Positions 40,383 through 48,146 of a DNA stretch of 54,341 bases are shown here, piece by piece. Numbering within the stretch: position 1 is the stretch's first letter; each line of letters starts with the position of its first letter. The position numbers were made by a program, and so were the translations under genes. The notes beneath the pieces were generated by a model. That model was given only the letters and a program-made list of their open reading frames with translations, searched no databases and was not told the DNA's origin. The stretch comes from an uncultured Prevotellaceae bacterium (GTDB lineage: Bacteria > Bacteroidota > Bacteroidia > Bacteroidales > Bacteroidaceae), in assembly GCA_902790625.1 (NCBI GenBank), contig CADASP010000029.1, forward strand, positions 1 through 54,341, given 5' to 3'.

Positions 40383-41185
40383 TTGTCTCGATAAGGCTTG
40401 TCGAAGTCTACGTAGTGGAAGCCGTGCTGGCGCTGCCCCTGCTGCTGAGGCGGCGTCATGTAGTCGCCATACATGTGGGTGAGGTAGGCGTCGGCATGCT
40501 CCACGCCCATCACTTCGCGCCCTTCAAACGTCACCGGCGTGGGCTTGCCCAACACCTGCTTGCTGATGACACCGTGGAAACCGTCGTCGAAGACGCACAC
40601 CTTGCTGCTTGCGCTGAAAGGATATTTGCGCAGCAACCGACGGGTGGCCCGCTGCAGGCGCTGCTGGCCGATGACCTTGCGACAAAGCAGCGGCAGCCAA
40701 CTGGAAGGGCCGTGACCGTGGCGATAGGGGTCGCGATAGGCCATATAGACCAGTTTCTTCAGCACGTCGTAGCGCACCAGATGCCAGCGGCGCAGCAAGG
40801 CGTTGGAGGGTACACCGTCGATGGGGAAGACGTCGATGTAGAGTCCGCCGAGATAAGGCAGATGCCGACGCTCGATGAGCGTGGTGCTGGCGTCCTGCAC
40901 TTTGCCGAAGGGCAAAGGGTAGGAAGCGTCGGTCTCGAAGCTCACAAACTCGTAGGGTTCTTCCAACCATTCGTTGGCGTGGGCGATGAAGGTTTCGTAG
41001 TCCTCGCGCGGCATGGCGATGTCGAGGTCGTCGTCCCAGGGGATGAAACCCTTGTGGCGCACGGCACCGAGCATCGTACCATCATATATATAATAATGTA
41101 AGGCATGCTCGCGGCACACCCTGTCGACAGCCAACAGGTTGCCGAGGATGCGCAGCTGCAGGGTCCTCACATCGTATTCAACCAT
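40379..41185 (-). CDS. LicD-family phospho-base transferase
   Basis: 268 residues. The LicD signature is clear: YYIYDGTMLGAVRHKGFIPW followed by DDDLDIAMPREDYE, the two acidic clusters binding metal and nucleotide. Characterised LicD proteins move phosphocholine from CDP-choline onto surface sugars. Next to AEP synthesis genes with nucleotidyltransferase domains, this one likely moves AEP from CMP-AEP onto a glycan; that is inference. The start ATG 41185 (MVEYDVRTLQ) overlaps the aminotransferase stop by eight bases. The frame open further upstream is antisense-like noise over that gene. Confidence 0.88.
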   Translation of the reverse strand: MVEYDVRTLQLRILGNLLAVDRVCREHALHYYIYDGTMLGAVRHKGFIPWDDDLDIAMPREDYETFIAHANEWLEEPYEFVSFETDASYPLPFGKVQDASTTLIERRHLPYLGGLYIDVFPIDGVPSNALLRRWHLVRYDVLKKLVYMAYRDPYRHGHGPSSWLPLLCRKVIGQQRLQRATRRLLRKYPFSASSKVCVFDDGFHGVISKQVLGKPTPVTFEGREVMGVEHADAYLTHMYGDYMTPPQQQGQRQHGFHYVDFDKPYRDK

Positions 41186-42308
41186 TGTAGCGTGCGGGAA
41201 TCTGTATGGCGTAGTGGGCAAAGGCTTCGCGGAGCACACGGAAGAAGGCCTCAATGTCGTCGGCATCAATGGTGCCGAGGGCGCAGAGACGGAACGTGTT
41301 TGTGGTGGAAATCTTGCCGGGGTAGATGGTGAAGCCACGCTCGTAGCAGTAGTCGTGCACGCGGCCGAAGTCCCAGTTGGGGTCGTCGGGATAGAGCACG
41401 CTGGCCACCAGCCCCGACTGGATGTCGCGGCGGATGACTTCGCGCAAGCCCATGTCGGCCAGCCCCTGGTGGATGGCATCGATGACGCGGCGGTGACGGG
41501 CAAACTTGGCCACTTCGCCCACCTCGAAGTATTCCTTCAGTGCCTGCTGCGTGGCGTAGATGGTCTGCACAGGGGGGGTGAAATGCATCTCGCCCGTCTT
41601 CTCGAAAAAGTCGTACTGCAGAAACAGGTTGCAATAGTAGGAGCGCTTGGGGTAGTCCTTGCTGCGGCGTATCTCCTCCTCGTTGCCGATGATGAACGAC
41701 AGGCCCGTCATGGCCATCAGTCCCTTTTGGGCCGAAGCCATGCAGAAATCGACGTTGTCGTGCTCCATGTCGAAGGGAATCATGCCCAGCGACGAGGTGG
41801 TGTCGACCACAAACACGGCACCATGCTCGTGGGCCATAGCGCCAATCTGACGGATGGGGTTGAGGATGCCCGTGCCCGTCTCGTGATGGGTGGTGTAGAC
41901 GAGGGCGATGTCGGGGTTGGCATCCAGCGCCTGCCTCACGGCTTCGAGGTCGGGCTGGTCGAACACCGACGACTTCAGGTCGATGTGCGGCAAACCATAA
42001 TACTGGCAAATCTCGACGGCACGCGAGCTGTAGGCACCATTGTTCACCACTAAGACGCGCTTGTCGGCAGGCAGCAGCGAGTTCAGGCAGATGTCGATGT
42101 TGATGGTGCCGCTGCCGCAGAACAGCACCGAGGTGTACTTCTCTTTGGGGGCATGGGCCACGCGCAGCAGGTCGGCGCGCAGGCTCTTCATCATGCTCGC
42201 GAACTCTTTTTCGCGCGGACAGATGTCGGGCACCACCTGCGCCAGCTTCACGCTGTCGGTCGTCGTGGCGGGGCCGGGGTTCAGCAGGATGTTTCTTTTT
42301 ATGGTCAT
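41178..42308 (-). CDS. 2-Aminoethylphosphonate aminotransferase
   Basis: 376 residues, a fold-type I PLP enzyme of the AEP:pyruvate transaminase (PhnW-like) group. LLNPGPATTTDSVK at the N terminus is diagnostic; the PLP Lys is in CMASAQKGLMAMTGLSF, preceded by VVDTTSSLGMIPFD. In this cluster it should run in the synthetic direction, aminating phosphonoacetaldehyde to 2-aminoethylphosphonate (AepZ role). It lies 37 bases after the decarboxylase gene and overlaps LicD. Confidence 0.93.
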   Translation of the reverse strand: MTIKRNILLNPGPATTTDSVKLAQVVPDICPREKEFASMMKSLRADLLRVAHAPKEKYTSVLFCGSGTINIDICLNSLLPADKRVLVVNNGAYSSRAVEICQYYGLPHIDLKSSVFDQPDLEAVRQALDANPDIALVYTTHHETGTGILNPIRQIGAMAHEHGAVFVVDTTSSLGMIPFDMEHDNVDFCMASAQKGLMAMTGLSFIIGNEEEIRRSKDYPKRSYYCNLFLQYDFFEKTGEMHFTPPVQTIYATQQALKEYFEVGEVAKFARHRRVIDAIHQGLADMGLREVIRRDIQSGLVASVLYPDDPNWDFGRVHDYCYERGFTIYPGKISTTNTFRLCALGTIDADDIEAFFRVLREAFAHYAIQIPARYNG

Positions 42309-42345
42309 TCTTCTTTTCGTTATTTCGTTATTCCATTATAACGCC

Positions 42346-44211
42346 CTAAAGGAAGGGCACGATGTGCGCTTCGGCATAGTTCAGGTCGTCGATGTCGTCA
42401 ATCTCGTACCACTTCAGGCCCTCCTCGCAGAGCACGTAGACGGGCGAGACCTCGCGCGACATGCTCAGCAGCTCGTACTCATAGCCCAGCTTGGGCTGGT
42501 CGGCCACCTTGCGGGCGTAGTCGGCACACATTTTCTGATAGAAGGCGTTCGAGAGCTTGTGGATGCCCACCAACTCGCCACTGGCGCTCACCTCCGCCTT
42601 GTTCACCGAGCAGTTGGTGAGCACGCCATCGGCGTTGCGCTCCACGTAGTATTGGTCCTGGAACTTCGTGACGGGCGTGATGAGCATCACATCGGGCTGA
42701 GGACAGTCCAGCAGAGCCGTGATGGCGCGACGCTCAAACACGAGGTCGCTCTCGAGGAGCAGGAAGTCGTCGCTGCCCACGACATCGCGGCAGTTGTAGA
42801 GCGTGTACATGCTGTTGGTCTCGGCATAGCGCGGACTGAAGCAGCACTCTATCTGAGGGAATGTCGAAGCCAGCTCCTCGTAGGCTTCGCGCAGATAGCC
42901 CGTGCCGATGATGATGCGCTCGATGCCACAGGCGATGAGCGTCTCCACCGAGCGCACCACCATCGCCTTGCCACCGGCCTCGATGAAGCCCTTAGGCCGC
43001 TCCTCAGTCATCGAGCCGAAGCGCGTACCCATGCCAGCGGCCATGATGACGGCGGTCTTTATCCTCCCTGAACGGGGCGGGGCAGCGAGCATGCCCATAA
43101 ACGCCTCTTTGTTCTCGATAGGCGTCGTGGTGGGACGTCCGAGATCATCGCGCGAGTTGATGGCCACGCGCAGCTCCAGCAGCACGGGGCCTTCCAGCCG
43201 CTCCATCTGCCGCAGTGCGCCGACCATCTCGTCGGCGGTGGTGGCAGTGAGCACATGACGATAGCCGCTGGCACGGGCAATGCCGGTGGCATCGAGGCGG
43301 AAGCCGATGGTGGGCTGACCGCCTACGCTCTCATGAGCACCGTTGTTGAACAGGATGTGAAACAGATTGCGGGGCTGCATAGAGGCGTTGATGCCCAGGG
43401 CGCCAGCGTGCATGATGAAAGCGCCGTCGCCATCGAAACAGAACACACGACGCCCAGGCTTAGCCAAAGCGATGCCCAAGGCAATGGACGAGCTGTGGCC
43501 CATGGAGCCGACGGTGAGGAAATCGTGGCCGTGGCCTTCGCCACGAGCCTCGCGCAGCTCGAAAAGCTCACGCGACAGCTTGCCCGTGGTAGAGACGACG
43601 ACATCGTCCTCGTGCAAGTGCTCCACCACCAGCTTCAGGGCCTCCTCGCGGCTCAGGGGGTTGTCGTTGTGGCTGACGTTCTGCAGCTTGTAGGGGCCAA
43701 AAGTGCCCTTGCGGATGACGACAGCCGTGGGAGCCTTGCGCTCCATGGCCAGCGCCACCTGCTGCGAAAGTTGGGCCACGCCTTCCAACACGACGTAGGG
43801 AATCTGCATGGCGTCGAGCAAGGCCAACGTCACCTCGCCCTGCTTCACGTGTTGCGGCTCGTCGTGCACACCAGGCTCGCCACGCCAGCCAATCATCAGC
43901 ACCATCGGGATGCTGTAGACTTTCTCGTCGGCCAGCGACAGTAGCGGGTTGACGGTGTTGCCTAAGCCAGAGTTCTGCATATATACCAACGCGGGCCTGC
44001 CAGTGGCCAGATAGTGGCCGGCGGCGATGCCCACGGCGTTGCCCTCGTTGGCAGCAATGATGTGGCCCACGCCCCTACCCTCGCCGTGCGAAGGCTGAGC
44101 ATGGTCGGTGATGTAAGCGCAGAAGTTCTTCAACAGCGAGTCGGGCACGCCGGTGAACATGTCCACGCCGCTGGCTATCAGCGCATCGTATGCTTCTTTT
44201 ACCTCAATCAT
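42346..44211 (-). CDS. Phosphonopyruvate decarboxylase fused to a nucleotidyltransferase
   Basis: 621 residues in two domains. Residues about 1-370 are a ThDP-dependent phosphonopyruvate decarboxylase (AepY): FTGVPDSLLK, AANEGNAVGIAAGHYLATG, and the ThDP motif GDGAFIMHAGALG ending in NNGAHES. From about residue 380, AVIMAAGMGTRFGSMTEERPK starts a GT-A-type NTP transferase like LicC and PntC, with LLLESDLVFE as the metal site. The first part makes phosphonoacetaldehyde; the second could form CMP-AEP. ATG 44211 (MIEVKEAYD) is chosen over an upstream TTG. A short stretch HAQPSHGEGRGVG between conserved blocks appears to be an insertion. Confidence 0.92.
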   Translation of the reverse strand: MIEVKEAYDALIASGVDMFTGVPDSLLKNFCAYITDHAQPSHGEGRGVGHIIAANEGNAVGIAAGHYLATGRPALVYMQNSGLGNTVNPLLSLADEKVYSIPMVLMIGWRGEPGVHDEPQHVKQGEVTLALLDAMQIPYVVLEGVAQLSQQVALAMERKAPTAVVIRKGTFGPYKLQNVSHNDNPLSREEALKLVVEHLHEDDVVVSTTGKLSRELFELREARGEGHGHDFLTVGSMGHSSSIALGIALAKPGRRVFCFDGDGAFIMHAGALGINASMQPRNLFHILFNNGAHESVGGQPTIGFRLDATGIARASGYRHVLTATTADEMVGALRQMERLEGPVLLELRVAINSRDDLGRPTTTPIENKEAFMGMLAAPPRSGRIKTAVIMAAGMGTRFGSMTEERPKGFIEAGGKAMVVRSVETLIACGIERIIIGTGYLREAYEELASTFPQIECCFSPRYAETNSMYTLYNCRDVVGSDDFLLLESDLVFERRAITALLDCPQPDVMLITPVTKFQDQYYVERNADGVLTNCSVNKAEVSASGELVGIHKLSNAFYQKMCADYARKVADQPKLGYEYELLSMSREVSPVYVLCEEGLKWYEIDDIDDLNYAEAHIVPFL

Positions 44212-44244
44212 TTCCTTTCGTGTCAATCTGTGTTTTTCAATAGT

Positions 44245-45549
44245 CTATTTGGTTCCAGGGATGAGTTCCAGTATCTGCTTGATGGGCATGCACAGGTCGT
44301 TGGCTTCGTAGCTGCGATGGTTCTCCAGGATAGATGTGGCCACCTTCACCATGGCGGGATAGGCGGCGCGCAGCATGTGGTTGGCATAAATCACCACCTT
44401 GATGCCCCACTGGGCCAGCTCCTCCTCGCGCAGATGGTTGTAGGTGGTGGGCACGGCGACGATGGGCACGTAGGGATGCAACTGGTGGAACCGCTGACAG
44501 AACTGCCGGATGTCGTCGCCCGTCTTCTCCTTCGAGTGAATCATAATGCCGTCGGCCCCACCCTGCTCCACGTAAGCGCAGCAACGCTCGATGGCATCGT
44601 CGACGCTCTTGCCGGCGATGAGGCTCTCGCAGCGGGCTACGATCATGAAGTCCTTCGTCACCTGTGCGTTCTTGCCGGCGCGAATCTTCTGGCAGAAGTT
44701 CTCGATGGTGTCCTGCGTCTGTATGGCGTCGGTGCCGAAGAGCGAGTTCTTCTTCAGCCCCACCTTGTCCTCGATGATGACGGCCGAGATGCCATTGCGC
44801 TCCAGTGTGCGGACAGTAAAGACGAAGTGCTCCAGCTTGCCGCCCGTGTCGCCGTCGTAGATGATGGGCTTCGTGGTGCACTCCAGGATGTTCGTCAGGT
44901 CCTGCATGCGTGTCGTCAGGTCAACAGCCTCGATGTCGGGCTTGCCCTTCGACGTCGAGTCGGTGAGTGATGAGCTCCACATGCCGTCGAAGGTGTCCAT
45001 ATACAGGCCGTTCTTCACCTCTAAGTTCTCGCAGATAAGCCCCGACAGGCCGTCGTGCACCTCAAGGATGCGCACCACGGGCTTGGCGTCGATGAGGCGG
45101 CGCAGCGTCTTCAGACGGATGTCGGGCGTGGTGCCGATGCCTTTTATCTCCTTGTCCAACGACGACGACTCGATGCCCTTGGTGTAGGGAATCTCTATCA
45201 CCTGGCCACCCAGCTCATGCATCACGCCGAAGGCCTCTTCACGCAGCTCGCGGTCGGGGCCTGTCAGCCAGTCGTCGCCGTGGATGATGTAGTCGGGCTT
45301 CAGACGGCGCAGGTTGGGCGCATAGCTCCAGTCGTCCTGCGGCACCACACGGCTCACGTTCCTGATGTTTTCCACCACATTCTTGCGCTGTTCGTAGGTG
45401 AGGTAGGGCAGGCGCTTGTGCTGCGCAATGGCCTTGTCGGTGAACAGGCCGATGATGACATCGCCATACTTAGCACCCTCGTTGATGATATTGATGAGCC
45501 CCGGATGCATGATGTCGGCTATCATGCCCAAGTAAACGGTCTTATTCAT
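44245..45549 (-). CDS. PEP mutase with N-terminal cytidylyltransferase-like domain
   Basis: 434 residues. The C-terminal TIM barrel (about 145-434) is phosphoenolpyruvate mutase (AepX): IYDGDTGGK and the signature VIIEDKVGLKKNS (EDKxxxKxNS) are intact. It rearranges PEP to phosphonopyruvate. The N-terminal 135 residues resemble cytidylyltransferases (VYLGMIADIMHPGLINII, YLTYEQRKNVVENIR, IHGDDW), but the HxGH motif reads HPGL, so activity of this domain is doubtful. Start at ATG 45549; five bases separate it from the GT25 stop. Confidence 0.93.
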   Translation of the reverse strand: MNKTVYLGMIADIMHPGLINIINEGAKYGDVIIGLFTDKAIAQHKRLPYLTYEQRKNVVENIRNVSRVVPQDDWSYAPNLRRLKPDYIIHGDDWLTGPDRELREEAFGVMHELGGQVIEIPYTKGIESSSLDKEIKGIGTTPDIRLKTLRRLIDAKPVVRILEVHDGLSGLICENLEVKNGLYMDTFDGMWSSSLTDSTSKGKPDIEAVDLTTRMQDLTNILECTTKPIIYDGDTGGKLEHFVFTVRTLERNGISAVIIEDKVGLKKNSLFGTDAIQTQDTIENFCQKIRAGKNAQVTKDFMIVARCESLIAGKSVDDAIERCCAYVEQGGADGIMIHSKEKTGDDIRQFCQRFHQLHPYVPIVAVPTTYNHLREEELAQWGIKVVIYANHMLRAAYPAMVKVATSILENHRSYEANDLCMPIKQILELIPGTK

Positions 45550-45553
45550 AGTA

Positions 45554-46264
45554 TTATCTGAACCAATAAAGTAATTTCTTGTAATTCTTCTTGAACAGCC
45601 AGCGCAGGCGGACAAAGCGACCGTCATTGACCAACGACGAGGCAAAGGCACCCGAAAACGTGCCCTGCGTGGCAATGGTGGGCTGACACCAGAGACACCC
45701 AAGGACCCCTTTGTCAATCAAGTAGTTGTGATACCAGTCGATAGCCCTATCGCAACGTTCCACTTTCAGTTGCTCCAAGATGGCTTTCGCTGCTTTGTAG
45801 TTAATAAAATAGCAACCGGCCATGCGGCCCCTCTTGGCAGGATAGAGCATCTGCCCCTTCACGCGCTGGCTGCGGGGCACGAAGCGCAAGGAGCTGTCTT
45901 CGTAGGAGATAAAGATGTTTTTGTCGGCGTAGTGCTCGCGATACTCCTTCAGGCTCTGCTCGAAACGTGCCACAAAGTCCGTGTCGAGGGCGATGTCATC
46001 CTCCATCACCAAAGCCCCCTCCAGCCCGTCGGTTACGATACGCTCGTAGGCCAAGAAATGCGACACCGTACACAACGCACGGGGAACCCTGCGGTGCAGC
46101 TGCTCCCGTCCGTCTCGCATGTACTGGTCAAGCAAGGCCTGGATGTGGTTGTCGTCGTGGCCTTCGTTCACGAACTCATAATCCATTCCAAGGCTTTTCA
46201 TCATGCGGTCGATGTGTTCGCCGCGTTCCTTCAGCCTGTCAGGATGTATGACGAGTACTTTCAT
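45554..46264 (-). CDS. Glycosyltransferase family 25 (LPS/LOS type)
   Basis: 236 residues. MKVLVIHPDRLKERGEHIDR at the N terminus and LEGALVMEDDIALDTDF with the acidic EDD site match GT25 lipooligosaccharide galactosyl/glucosyltransferases; AKRGRMAGCYFINYKAAKAI is also typical. It should add a hexose to the LPS core or a surface glycan, the possible acceptor of AEP. It heads the minus-strand cluster. A TACCTTTG box at 46287-46294 lies in a palindrome shared with the divergent GT4 gene. Confidence 0.85.
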   Translation of the reverse strand: MKVLVIHPDRLKERGEHIDRMMKSLGMDYEFVNEGHDDNHIQALLDQYMRDGREQLHRRVPRALCTVSHFLAYERIVTDGLEGALVMEDDIALDTDFVARFEQSLKEYREHYADKNIFISYEDSSLRFVPRSQRVKGQMLYPAKRGRMAGCYFINYKAAKAILEQLKVERCDRAIDWYHNYLIDKGVLGCLWCQPTIATQGTFSGAFASSLVNDGRFVRLRWLFKKNYKKLLYWFR

Positions 46265-46283
46265 TCGATTATCTGCTATTTGT

Positions 46284-46367
46284 GTGCAAAGGTACAAATA
46301 TGCGAACGAAAAACAAAGAAAAAAACAATTTTCTTTTGCTTTTCTCGCGCTTATTCGTACCTTTGCA
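46284..46367. promoter_or_regulatory. Imperfect palindrome forming a divergent promoter
   Basis: The left arm GTGCAAAGGTACAAATATGC and right arm GCGCTTATTCGTACCTTTGC pair with a few mismatches; the inner parts AAAAACAAAGAAAA and TTTTCTTTTGCTTTT also pair. -7 boxes face both ways (46287-46294 minus, 46358-46365 plus). Close relative of 9297-9382. Confidence 0.8.
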
Positions 46368-46374
46368 ACCAATT

Positions 46375-47520
46375 ATGACTGAAAGGATGATTATCGGCTT
46401 CGATGCCAAGCGCATCGTGCGCAACGGCACAGGACTGGGCAGCTATGGCCGCACGCTGGTGAACGCCTTGGGGGCGCTGAATAGTTTCGACATGCGCCTC
46501 TACGCCCCCGACCAAGGTCTCAACGAACTGCGCTCGCAGATAGTGATGCGCCAAGGCGTCAGCTTCTGCTATCCTCCCCACAGCCACACAGCACTGGGCA
46601 AGGCTTTGTGGCGCTCAAGGGGCATCGTCAGCCAGCTGCAGAAAGACGGCGTGCAGGTCTACCACGGGCTGTCGGGCGAGCTGCCCACGGGCATCGACCA
46701 AACAGGCATTCGAACGGTGGTCACCATCCACGACCTCATCTTCATGCGGCATCCCGAATACTACAACCGGGCCGACGTGAAGATCTATACCCACAAGTTT
46801 TTCAACACGCTGAAGATGGCCGACCGCATCGTGGCCATCAGCGAATGCACGCGACGCGACATCTGCGAACTGGGAGGCATCGACGCCTCGCGCGTAGACC
46901 TGGTGTACCAGAGCTGCGCCCTGCGCTATGGCGAGGAGCCTAAGACCCACGAGCTGTGGAAGGCACGCGACGACTATATGCTGCCCGACCGCTACGTGCT
47001 CAGCGTGGGCAGCATCGAGGAGCGCAAGAACATGCTGCTGGCCGTGAAGGCACTGCACCATCTGCCCGACGACGTGTCGCTGGTCATCGTGGGTCGAAGC
47101 ACGCCCTACACTGACATCATCCGCCAATATGTGCAGGAGCATCGACTGTTCGACCGCGTGCAGATGCTGCATAACGTGCCCGACGACGACCTGCCAGCCC
47201 TATACCGCATGGCCGACTGCTTCGTCTATCCTTCGCGCTACGAGGGCTTCGGCATTCCCATCATCGAAGCCATCAGCCAGGGGCTGCCCGTGGTGGCCTG
47301 CACCGGCTCGTGCCTTGAAGAGGCTGGCGGCCCCGACAGCCTGTATGTCGCCCCCGACGACCACGAGGCCCTGGCCCACGCCATCCGTCAGGTGCTCTTC
47401 GGCGCACCAGGCCGTCAGCAGCGCATCGACCGCAGCCGTGAGTATGTCAAGCGCTTTGAGAACACAGGGGCGGCACGCCGCTTCGCCGACATCTACGCCG
47501 AGCTAATCAATAACCGTTGA
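46375..47520 (+). CDS. GT4-family glycosyltransferase
   Basis: 381 residues, GT-B fold. NGTGLGSYGRTLVNAL near the N terminus and the E-x7-E motif in PSRYEGFGIPIIEAISQGLP near the C terminus are those of retaining GT4 enzymes (mannosyl- or glucosyltransferases). Likely works on the same surface glycan as the divergent GT25/AEP cluster. Either ATG 46375 (MTERMIIG) or ATG 46387 (MIIGFDAKR) may start; the -7 box ends at 46365, so the leader is only a few bases. Confidence 0.88.
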   Translation: MTERMIIGFDAKRIVRNGTGLGSYGRTLVNALGALNSFDMRLYAPDQGLNELRSQIVMRQGVSFCYPPHSHTALGKALWRSRGIVSQLQKDGVQVYHGLSGELPTGIDQTGIRTVVTIHDLIFMRHPEYYNRADVKIYTHKFFNTLKMADRIVAISECTRRDICELGGIDASRVDLVYQSCALRYGEEPKTHELWKARDDYMLPDRYVLSVGSIEERKNMLLAVKALHHLPDDVSLVIVGRSTPYTDIIRQYVQEHRLFDRVQMLHNVPDDDLPALYRMADCFVYPSRYEGFGIPIIEAISQGLPVVACTGSCLEEAGGPDSLYVAPDDHEALAHAIRQVLFGAPGRQQRIDRSREYVKRFENTGAARRFADIYAELINNR

Positions 47521-47586
47521 ACAATAACCGTTAACCAATAAACAATAACCGTTCATCAATAACCGTTCATCAATAACCGTTCATCA
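47521..47586. repeat. CAATAACCGTT tandem repeat
   Basis: Six or so copies of CAATAACCGTTCAT / AACAATAACCGTTAAC directly after the GT4 stop. An inverted array (GGTTATTGGCTATTG) lies at 48028-48146. Confidence 0.85.
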
Positions 47587-47596
47587 TCACTCGTAA

Positions 47597-47765
47597 ATTT
47601 CGGTTGGCAGCGGCCGCTGCCATCATTGGCGGCGTTCGCTGCCATCATTGGCAGCGGCCGCTGCCAATCATGTCCCCGCCCGCTGCCCCCTTTTCCCTCT
47701 GCGGTGCCTCCCCCTCCCTGTTTGTCGTGCCCCACCTCTCCTGGATGCACCCCATTTCGCTCCTG
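47597..47765. repeat. Dispersed repeat G, copy 2
   Basis: GGTTGGCAGCGGCCGCTGCC, ATCATTGGCGGCGTTCGCTG and CCTGTTTGTCGTGCCCCACC correspond, inverted, to 29216-29380. Confidence 0.85.
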
Positions 47766-47769
47766 AATT

Positions 47770-47870
47770 ATTCATGGATATTTCTTTTTCACGCGCGCTC
47801 GGCCTAGGCCGAGCGCGCGTAGCGCCGCAGGCAAAGAAGAAAGTGGTTTCAATATATAATATCCATGAAT
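47770..47870. repeat. MITE-like nested palindrome
   Basis: Outer arms ATTCATGGATATT (47770-47782) and AATATCCATGAAT (47858-47870) are exact complements; one mismatch more, they extend to 16. Inside, positions 47791-47820 form a perfect 30-base palindrome centred on CCTAGG (arms ACGCGCGCTCGGCCT). No gene inside. Could be a miniature inverted-repeat element. Confidence 0.75.
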
Positions 47871-48027
47871 GATGTAGGCTAAAGAAAATCTTAAAAGTCG
47901 TGCCCTCGCTCAATCGCAATCATCAGCGGCGATGTAAATCCTGCCATTCTTGGGATACTGTGTGCCCTCGGCTATTGTGCGATGCCTCCCTTTCAAGGTC
48001 ACTTACGGCAGAATGCGGATAATCATA

Positions 48028-48146
48028 TTATTGGTTAACGGTTATTGTTCAACGGCTATTGTTCAACGGCTATTGGTTATTGGTTAACGGCTATTGGCTA
48101 TTGGTTAACGGTTATTGGCTATTGGTTATTGGTTATTGTTCAACGG
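48028..48146. repeat. GGTTATTGGCTATT tandem repeat
   Basis: About ten copies of variants of GGTTATTG / CGGCTATTG run up to the 3' end of the PHP gene, inverted relative to 47521-47586. Upstream (47995-48024) is half of repeat I (TTACGGCAGAATGCGGATAA). Confidence 0.85.

Noticed and set aside
40379..41503. Extended LicD start over the aminotransferase gene
   Set aside because: The added residues are Thr/Pro/Ser-rich and unconserved; the LicD fold starts with MVEYDVRTLQ at 41185 in an overlap typical of coupled genes.
44209..44226. TTG start for the decarboxylase at 44226
   Set aside because: ATG 44211 is close by, gives the normal family N terminus, and is the more likely start.
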